Positions 16,241 through 21,784 of a stretch of DNA of 21,784 nucleotides are shown piece by piece; the stretch's first letter is position 1; each line of letters starts with the position of its first letter. Both the position numbers and the translations under genes were made by a program. The stretch is taken from positions 1-21,784 of the forward strand of contig CAIOSU010000171.1 in assembly GCA_903861055.1 (NCBI GenBank). The letters are read 5' to 3'. The notes under the pieces were generated by a model. The model was given only the letters and a program-made list of their open reading frames with translations, was not told where the DNA came from and did no database searches. The stretch comes from an uncultured bacterium (GTDB lineage: Bacteria > Bacteroidota > Bacteroidia > Chitinophagales > CAIOSU01).

Positions 16241-16269
16241 TTGTGTGTAGTAAGTTTTTAGTATTTTTA
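16241..16269 (+). promoter_or_regulatory. Candidate promoter for the porP-gld cluster
   Basis: TTG at 16241-16243 and TATTTTTA at 16262-16269 are 18 bp apart, which suits the Bacteroidota -33/-7 layout. The -7 box matches seven of eight consensus positions at most (final G is A). The ATG follows 17 bp later, implying a very short leader. Confidence 0.35.
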
Positions 16270-16286
16270 GGGAATCATTACTGCCA

Positions 16287-17255
16287 ATGAAGAATATTTT
16301 TGCCACTCTTGCACTTATTTTAGCCTTTTTTGGGGTGCAGGCGCAGCTATATCCGCAGTTTACCAACTTTGCGCATAACAGAAATGTACTAAACCCCGCC
16401 GTTTCGGGCAGCGAAGAATATATTGATATAGTTGCACTATATCGTGCGCAGTGGGTTGGTATTGAGGGAGCACCGAGTACACAGTCGCTTTCGGCCAGTA
16501 TGCCTATTTACCGAATTAAGTCGGGAGTGGGTTTGATGGTAGTGAATGATATGTTGGGGGCACAGCGCACCACAACGGTGCACGCCACATATGCATACCG
16601 TATGAAATTTAAGTTTGGCAATCTGGCGGCAGGTGTAGGGTTAGGGTTTTTTCAAAAAGGGATTGATGGCGGCAAGTTGCGCTCTCCTGAAGGAATCTAT
16701 ACTGGAGGCATCAACCACCAAGATAACTTCATTCCCGATCAGTTGGTTTCAGGTATAGCCCCTGATTTAAGCGTTGGTATTTATTTCAACAATAAAAAAT
16801 TGTACACAGGCGTTTCAGTAAATAACCTGTTGGCAAGCAAAGTAACTATTGATGGACAAGGAAGTAGTTCAAAAATCAGCACGCCGCGTAGTTTGAATTT
16901 TTTAGCCGGGTATAGCATAGAACTTAACCGTAATTTAAAGTTGCAACCAAACGTGTTATTGCAGAGCGATTTTAGAACATTTCAAACAAGCGTGAACTTA
17001 ATTCTGTACTACAAAGACAATTTTCACGGCGGTTTGGCGTTTAGAGGTAGTACGGCAAACAATATTGATGGGTTTTCTGCTTTGTTTGGCGTACGTTTGG
17101 TAAAGCAATTGCACATTGGTTATAGCTACGATTTTTCATTGTCGAAACTTAACCAAGTAAATTCAGGGTCACATGAAGTGTTTGCGCGATATATTATCAA
17201 CATAAAAGACGGGTCGAAACCCGGTAAAATTATTTATAACCCTAGGTTTTTGTAA
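16287..17255 (+). CDS. porP: PorP/SprF-family type IX secretion outer-membrane protein
   Basis: This 322-residue protein has a signal peptide (about 1-19, ending VQAQ) and the diagnostic mature start LYPQFTNFAHNRNVLNPAVSG. RAQWVGIEGAP and SASMPIY(R)IKSGVG follow, and then amphipathic strands typical of the PorP/SprF barrel (ATYAYRMKFKFGNLAAGVGLG; FHGGLAFRGSTANNIDGFSALFG). Members sit in the outer membrane; PorP is needed for T9SS function and SprF for SprB export in gliding. Genomes in this phylum often encode many paralogues, but the one directly upstream of gldK/porK, as here and in Porphyromonas, is normally the core component. A 144-bp spacer separates it from gldK. The symbol porP rests on gene order. 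Confidence 0.9.
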   Translation: MKNIFATLALILAFFGVQAQLYPQFTNFAHNRNVLNPAVSGSEEYIDIVALYRAQWVGIEGAPSTQSLSASMPIYRIKSGVGLMVVNDMLGAQRTTTVHATYAYRMKFKFGNLAAGVGLGFFQKGIDGGKLRSPEGIYTGGINHQDNFIPDQLVSGIAPDLSVGIYFNNKKLYTGVSVNNLLASKVTIDGQGSSSKISTPRSLNFLAGYSIELNRNLKLQPNVLLQSDFRTFQTSVNLILYYKDNFHGGLAFRGSTANNIDGFSALFGVRLVKQLHIGYSYDFSLSKLNQVNSGSHEVFARYIINIKDGSKPGKIIYNPRFL

Positions 17256-17306
17256 AAATTTGCATACATTAGTGACGAATTTTGACAAAACCATTGAAGT
17301 AAGTTG

Positions 17307-17327
17307 TTTTCTTTTTTCTTTTTTCCC
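17307..17327 (+). other. Pyrimidine tract between porP and gldK
   Basis: Twenty-one consecutive pyrimidines made of T-runs broken by single C residues every 7 bp and ending CCC, then an A-run. It sits in the 144-bp porP-gldK spacer. No strong GC stem precedes the T-runs, so a normal intrinsic terminator is not supported. It may influence transcript processing or promoter bending for gldK, which is inference only. Confidence 0.4.
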
Positions 17328-17399
17328 AAAAAATTATATTTTTACGGGCTTTAGAAAAGATATAGACCATCCTATCTCTCGAAAATTAAAATAGTTGCT

Positions 17400-18668
17400 A
17401 TGAAAATCAGGTTGTTTGCGTTCGCCTTGATCTTGGGTACATTGGCTGGCTGTAGCGGCGGCTACAATGGTCAGTTGCTTGGTACACAAGACCGTCCGGG
17501 CTGGAATAATGTTATTCCGTACGGCATGGTGTATGTACCGTCAGGTACTCTTCACATCGGTCAGAGTGATCAGGATCTTAACAATGCCATGGTGCAGAAA
17601 AGTAAGTCCATCTCTATCCAAGGCTTTTACATGGATGCCACTGAGATTACAAACAACGAATACCGTCAGTTTGTATACTGGGTGCGCGACTCTGTTACTG
17701 CCAAGACATTGGGTGGGGAGTATCTTAGCCAAGACGACGCCGGTAATGAGACCGTTAACTGGGAAACCGTTGAGCAGCTAGATTATAACTCTACTGACGA
17801 AGAAGTTTCTGCTCAGTTAGATCCGCTATTTGTACCCGAAAACGAACGTTTCTGGGGAAAGAAAGAGTGGGATGTAACAAATCTTAACTTTGAATACTAC
17901 TGGATGGATTGGAAAGAGGCTGCCAAATTGGTAAACAAAGGCAAGCCACGTTCTGAGTACATCCGCACTGGTGGTCCGGTAAACGTATATCCTGATACCC
18001 TTGTTTGGGTTCGTGACTTCTCATACTCTTACAACGAGCCAATGACTCGTAACTACTTCTGGCATCCAGCATTCGACGACTATCCTGTAGTTGGCGTAAA
18101 CTGGCACCAAGCCGTAGCATTCGGTGCTTGGAGGACTAAGTTCTGGAACGATTACCACATGGCCAACGACATGGTTATCAACGACGATTTCCGTCTACCA
18201 ACTGAAAGTGAGTGGGAATATGCAGCCCGTGGCGGTCGTAAAAATGCCCAGTATCCATGGGGCGGTCCATACACACGTAACTCTAAAGGATGTATCCTAG
18301 CTAACTTTAAACCAGGCCGTGGCAACTATCCCGAAGATGGTGGTTTCTACACTGTACGCGCTGATGCATACTGGCCTAATGATTACGGTATCTACAACAT
18401 GGCTGGTAACGTAAGCGAGTGGACTTCAAGCTTCTACCATGAGAATTCTTACGGCTTCTTCCATGACATGAACCCAGATATTCGTTACGACGCTGACCCG
18501 AATGATCCAATCGCGAAAAAACGTAAAGTTATCCGCGGCGGTAGCTGGAAAGATGTAGCTTACTTCTTGCAAGTGAGCACCCGCCACTGGGAGTATCAGG
18601 ATACCTCTAAATCTTATGTAGGTTTCCGTAACGTACTTACCTTCTTGGGTCGCTCAATCAACGACTAA
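17400..18668 (+). CDS. gldK: GldK/PorK, T9SS lipoprotein with a formylglycine-generating-enzyme-like fold
   Basis: This 422-residue lipoprotein has a lipobox ending at Cys18 (GTLAGC), so it is lipidated and exported. The mature part is an FGE/sulfatase-modifying-factor fold. It opens with GMVYVPSGTLHIGQSDQD and FYMDATEITNNEYRQFVYWV and continues with YPVVGVNWHQAVAFGAWRTKF, FRLPTESEWEYAARGGRKN, NDYGIYNMAGNVSEWTSSFY and VIRGGSWKD. The only other cysteine is Cys298, so the paired active-site cysteines of true formylglycine-generating enzymes are missing and a structural role is expected. GldK and GldN form the periplasmic ring beneath the outer membrane in the T9SS. Arginine codons are 14 CGT, 6 CGC and 2 AGG with no CGA, CGG or AGA, as in highly expressed genes. 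It is followed by gldL after 89 bp. Confidence 0.96.
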   Translation: MKIRLFAFALILGTLAGCSGGYNGQLLGTQDRPGWNNVIPYGMVYVPSGTLHIGQSDQDLNNAMVQKSKSISIQGFYMDATEITNNEYRQFVYWVRDSVTAKTLGGEYLSQDDAGNETVNWETVEQLDYNSTDEEVSAQLDPLFVPENERFWGKKEWDVTNLNFEYYWMDWKEAAKLVNKGKPRSEYIRTGGPVNVYPDTLVWVRDFSYSYNEPMTRNYFWHPAFDDYPVVGVNWHQAVAFGAWRTKFWNDYHMANDMVINDDFRLPTESEWEYAARGGRKNAQYPWGGPYTRNSKGCILANFKPGRGNYPEDGGFYTVRADAYWPNDYGIYNMAGNVSEWTSSFYHENSYGFFHDMNPDIRYDADPNDPIAKKRKVIRGGSWKDVAYFLQVSTRHWEYQDTSKSYVGFRNVLTFLGRSIND

Positions 18669-18757
18669 GCACCAACGATAATTAAAGACTAAGCAAATAA
18701 ATACTAACAACGTTATAACTAACCTTTAATCACCCCAAAATTAAAAGCGTGTAAATT

Positions 18758-19489
18758 ATGAAAGGACTAGCACTTTTCTTTGAATCTGACAAGGGCCAGC
18801 GGGTAAAAAACCTCATCATTGGTGTAGGTGCATCTGTTGTGTTGATGGGAGCACTATTTAAATTGCAGTCATGGCCGTTCGCCAGCGAGTTGCTTATCGC
18901 CGGTATGACTATTGAGGCTTTTATCTTCTTTTTGCAAGGTATCCTTCCTCCTCACGCTAATTACTATTGGGAAAAATTTTACCCAGGCTTGGATGTTCAC
19001 CCTCACTTGGATGAGAATAGCATTCACGCTGCTAAAGGCGCAGGTCCTAAAAAATCAGTTTCTGAGCAATTGGATACGATGCTTGAGAGTGGAAACGTTG
19101 ACTCTAAGTTGATTGAAAGCCTTGGCCGTAATTTGGGCAAATTGGGCGATAACGTAGCTAAAATCTCTGAGATTGGCGACGCTTCTATCGTAACCAACGA
19201 ATATGCTGCTAAAACTAAAGAAGCAATTGGTGCTTTAGGCGAAATGAGCAATGCTTATGCTAGTGCTACTAGTTCAGTGCGTGCATTGGGCGAATCAACT
19301 GTTAAGTTCCAAGAGTATCAAGCACAAATTACCGACGTATCTAAAAACCTTGCTGCTATTAATAGCATGTATGAAGTTGAGTTGAAAGATACAACCAATA
19401 GCCTGAAGAACTTGAACAAAAACCTTGCTGGTTTGAACTCGGTTTATGGCAACATGTTGGCCGCTATGACAATGCGTGCTCCGCAGTAA
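18758..19489 (+). CDS. gldL: GldL/PorL, inner-membrane motor subunit of the T9SS
   Basis: This 243-residue protein has two N-terminal membrane helices (about 17-36 and 43-62: NLIIGVGASVVLMGALFKL; ELLIAGMTIEAFIFFLQGI) and then a long cytoplasmic tail. Inside the helices are charged residues that match those of the GldL proton-motor family: Lys35 in ALFKL and Glu53 in TIEAFIF, the latter the conserved helix-2 glutamate thought to take part in proton flow. The tail is polar and mostly helical, with repeated NLNKNLA-like heptads near the end (about 205-235) suggesting a coiled coil. GldL forms a pentamer around a GldM dimer and powers secretion and gliding. The gene lies 89 bp after gldK and 47 bp before gldM. 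Confidence 0.97.
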   Translation: MKGLALFFESDKGQRVKNLIIGVGASVVLMGALFKLQSWPFASELLIAGMTIEAFIFFLQGILPPHANYYWEKFYPGLDVHPHLDENSIHAAKGAGPKKSVSEQLDTMLESGNVDSKLIESLGRNLGKLGDNVAKISEIGDASIVTNEYAAKTKEAIGALGEMSNAYASATSSVRALGESTVKFQEYQAQITDVSKNLAAINSMYEVELKDTTNSLKNLNKNLAGLNSVYGNMLAAMTMRAPQ

Positions 19490-19536
19490 CATCTGCTATT
19501 AAGCTTTTGGTTTTAACACTCAAAAAGAACTAAACA

Positions 19537-21171
19537 ATGTCTATTCCTAAGGAACCGAGGCAGCAGATGATTAACATGATGTACCTCGTGTTGACTGCAC
19601 TGCTTGCCCTTAACGTATCCGCTGAAGTACTGAATGCCTTTAAGCTCGTGGGCGATGGCATGAACTATAGTAACTCAGTGGTAGATCAAAAAAACACTAC
19701 CGTACTGAAAACCTTCGCGTCTGCTACGGCTAGCGGCACTGCTGAACAAAAACAGTGGTTTGCTTCAGCTCAGCAAGCGGAGAAAATGGCGAAAGATTTC
19801 GATGCATACATTTTGAGTCTTCGCGAAGAGTTGGTTACCGCTAGTGGTGGCTGGTTAGAAGGTTCAAATAAAGAGGAGCTTAAAGTAATGAAGAATTACG
19901 ACGGCCCAACTCTTTTGATGATTAAAAAAGGCAAGGGTAAAGAGCTTGAAGCTGCAATTGCTAAATTGAAAGCTGATTTGCTTGCCTTGCCAGGTCTATC
20001 TCCAGAAGACGTGAAAGCTTTGACTGACCAAATTACCTTAACTACTGCCTACAATGAAGCGAATGCGAAAAAGCTAGGTAAGAAAGATTGGGCGGCTTAT
20101 CACTTCGATCACGTGCCGATTGTAGCTGTAAACACTTTGTTGTACAAATTCCAAAGCGATGCAGTAAGTTCTGCTGGTCTGGTTATGGAAGCTTTGTACA
20201 AGAAAATTGGTGAAGCCAAATATGATTTTGACCAGTTGAATGCTACTATTTCGGCTCCTGCAAGTTATGTTATGAAAGGCGACCCTTATACGGCCAGCAT
20301 TTTCTTAACAGCTAGTAGCTCAAGCACTACCCCAGAAATCCTTTTGGGTCAGATTGACAAGAGCAAAGCCCCGGATAATGGTAAGGTTAGTCAGAACCCA
20401 ATTGTGGGTGGTGGAACTCCAGTACCTGCCGACCAAATCAAAAATGGTGCTTGGGCTTATGAAGATCGTAGCACTGGTACTGCTGGTGAGCGCGTGAAAA
20501 GTGGAGCTATTAAAGTTCCTAAGCCAGGTGCTCAAGGTCAGTTTGAATACTATCCTTTCGAGTTCCGTTATAACGTTGCTGACCTTGGTGTAGCCGTTTC
20601 TCCTGATAAGATGAACGTGTTTTACATTGGTGTTGACAATCCAGTAACCATTTCGGTAACCGGTGTTACTTCTGATAAAGTAAGTGCTAGCCTAACTGGT
20701 GGCATGGGTTCTATCAAGAAAGTAAATGGTAGCGAGTACATTGTAAACGTGAATAAGGTAGGTGATACCGAAGTAGCAGTTACGGGTGTTGGCCCAGACG
20801 GTAAGTCGAAACAGTTGGATTCTAAGAAGTTCCGTGTTAAACGTGTACCTGATCCGATTGCTAAAGTTGGAACAAGTGCTGGTGGTAAAGTGCCTGCAGC
20901 ACAATTTAAAGTGCAACGTGGCGTTGTACCTGTATTGGAAGATTTCGTGTTTGATATCAAATTCGTAGTAGTAAGCTTCGAGATTACTTACGCAGCTAAA
21001 CGCCAAGATTTGATTACCAAGAAAGCTACTTCTGGTGCATTTACTGCCGAAATGATAGAGCTACTTAATCGCGCCAAGCCTGGTGATGTATTTTATCTTG
21101 ATGAGGTTCGTGTAAAAGGACCAGATGGACAAATACGTAAATTGCCAAGTATTGCTTACACATTGATTTAA
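19537..21171 (+). CDS. gldM: GldM/PorM, inner-membrane anchored periplasmic shaft of the T9SS
   Basis: This 544-residue protein has one N-terminal membrane helix (about 11-29) preceded by PKEPRQQMINMMYLVL, where Arg8 matches the conserved arginine that pairs with GldL in the motor. After NVSAEVLNAF comes a long periplasmic part. Its first helical domain spans about 40-220 (FDAYILSLREELV; KDWAAYHFDHVPIVAVNTLL). A series of beta-rich Ig-like domains follows (YVMKGDPYTASIFLTAS; MNVFYIGVDNPVTISVTGV). The C-terminal domain contains GDVFYLDEVRVKGPDG. It spans the periplasm as a dimer and links the GldL motor to the GldK/GldN ring. Length is close to the family norm (about 515-545). It begins 47 bp after gldL and ends 19 bp before gldN. 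Confidence 0.97.
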   Translation: MSIPKEPRQQMINMMYLVLTALLALNVSAEVLNAFKLVGDGMNYSNSVVDQKNTTVLKTFASATASGTAEQKQWFASAQQAEKMAKDFDAYILSLREELVTASGGWLEGSNKEELKVMKNYDGPTLLMIKKGKGKELEAAIAKLKADLLALPGLSPEDVKALTDQITLTTAYNEANAKKLGKKDWAAYHFDHVPIVAVNTLLYKFQSDAVSSAGLVMEALYKKIGEAKYDFDQLNATISAPASYVMKGDPYTASIFLTASSSSTTPEILLGQIDKSKAPDNGKVSQNPIVGGGTPVPADQIKNGAWAYEDRSTGTAGERVKSGAIKVPKPGAQGQFEYYPFEFRYNVADLGVAVSPDKMNVFYIGVDNPVTISVTGVTSDKVSASLTGGMGSIKKVNGSEYIVNVNKVGDTEVAVTGVGPDGKSKQLDSKKFRVKRVPDPIAKVGTSAGGKVPAAQFKVQRGVVPVLEDFVFDIKFVVVSFEITYAAKRQDLITKKATSGAFTAEMIELLNRAKPGDVFYLDEVRVKGPDGQIRKLPSIAYTLI

Positions 21172-21190
21172 TAGAAGAAAATTACAGGCC

Positions 21191-21784
21191 ATGAAACTCA
21201 ATCGTTGGATTTTAACACTGGGAGTAACTGTAGGGATGTCGTTGGCAGCTCAGGCTCAAGTGCTTCCTGATGCACCACGAGATGCTGTTTACGACGAAGA
21301 AACCGTAAGTGAAAAGGGCATCATTGAATACGACCATATTCGTGATTCGGATGTGTTTTTCAAGATGCGTGTTTGGCGCGTTATCGACGTACGTGAAAAA
21401 ATGAACCTTCCTTTCAAATATCCGAAAGAATTGTTTGTTGACATTTTGCGCGATGCAGCTATCGAAGGTAGTATCAGTGTTTATGATGCGATTGATGATG
21501 AGTTTACCCGTAAATTGACTACTGACGAAGTTGCCAAAATTGGCGGCGGTGAGCCAGATACGGTTTACGTTATCGATCCTATCACCTTCGAGGAGAAGCC
21601 AGAAATTGTAACCAAAGAGTTTGATGCTACCAAGGTTACTAAATTCCGCGTAAAGGAAGATTGGATTTTTGACATGGAGACCTCTACATTGGTAGTGCGT
21701 ATCTTGGGTATTGCTCCTATTACTGAGGTATATGATGACCAAGGTAACTACCGTGGCGACCAGGCTATGTTCTGGGTGTATTAC
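21191..21784 (+). CDS. gldN: GldN/PorN, periplasmic ring protein of the T9SS, 3' end outside the window
   Basis: The frame opens with ATG at 21191, 19 bp after the gldM stop, and stays open for 198 codons to the window end, so the C-terminal part is missing. A signal peptide covers about 1-22 (ending AAQAQ). The mature protein shows the GldN pattern: IIEYDHIRDSDVFFKMRVWRVIDVREKMN near residue 44-72, KYPKELFVDILRDAAIEGSI, VTKFRVKEDWIFDMETSTLVVRILGIAP, and finally GDQAMFWVYY at the edge. GldN binds GldK to build the periplasmic ring. Codon use matches gldK, gldL and gldM. Confidence 0.96.
   Translation, partial: MKLNRWILTLGVTVGMSLAAQAQVLPDAPRDAVYDEETVSEKGIIEYDHIRDSDVFFKMRVWRVIDVREKMNLPFKYPKELFVDILRDAAIEGSISVYDAIDDEFTRKLTTDEVAKIGGGEPDTVYVIDPITFEEKPEIVTKEFDATKVTKFRVKEDWIFDMETSTLVVRILGIAPITEVYDDQGNYRGDQAMFWVYY

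Noticed and set aside
16103..16366. 87-codon minus-strand frame upstream of porP
   Set aside because: It overlaps the porP signal-peptide region on the opposite strand and its translation has no domain or signal; better explained as spacer.
17210..17223. Hairpin CGGGT-CGAA-ACCCG near the end of porP
   Set aside because: It lies within the porP coding sequence, has only a 5-bp stem and no T-run follows, so a terminator call is not supported.
21212..21742. 176-codon frame antisense to gldN
   Set aside because: Fully inside gldN, whose sense translation clearly matches the family; the antisense frame shows no motif.

Overview
The window looks like a chromosomal segment from a Bacteroidota (Bacteroidetes) species, probably a free-living relative of the Chitinophagales/Sphingobacteriales. 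The main reasons are a contiguous porP-gldK-gldL-gldM-gldN cluster (type IX secretion and gliding, known only from this phylum), a TonB-dependent receptor with the phylum-typical N-terminal carboxypeptidase-regulatory-like domain, a periplasmic beta-propeller sensor kinase paired with a LytTR regulator, A-rich translation starts rather than strong Shine-Dalgarno sites, and a few TAnnTTTG-like promoter elements. Two genes run off the window: the TonB receptor at the left edge and gldN at the right edge.

Layout. 1-1424 (-) is the N-terminal part of an outer-membrane TonB-dependent receptor. Diverging from it, 1644-5384 (+) is a LytS-type sensor kinase and its LytTR response regulator, 3 bp apart. 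5396-7528 (-) holds serA and serC, the first two steps of serine synthesis, separated by a 108-bp spacer with two perfect palindromes. 7764-8972 (+) is an orphan cytoplasmic GAF histidine kinase. 9021-13750 (-) holds a DUF502 membrane protein, a class III PLP aminotransferase and uvrA. 14031-16067 (+) is a DUF255/YyaL-like thioredoxin-fold protein. 16287 to the right edge (+) is the T9SS block.

How the genes work together. PorP/SprF-like (outer membrane), GldK (lipoprotein) and GldN (periplasmic ring partner), and GldL plus GldM (inner-membrane proton-driven motor) are the recognised core of the T9SS. Arginine codon use in gldK is strongly skewed to CGT/CGC, unlike the mixed use in the upstream kinase gene, which suggests selection for high expression. 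The rest is a mix of housekeeping genes (serine synthesis, excision repair, amino-acid metabolism) and signalling genes.

I found no RNA genes, CRISPR arrays, transposases or phage genes, and no gene-free stretch longer than 300 bp. The most unusual non-coding content is a set of 7-bp-period tandem arrays in the two spacers flanking uvrA, and the double palindrome between serC and serA. I do not see a wholly new multi-gene system here; the protein-coding content is recognisable.
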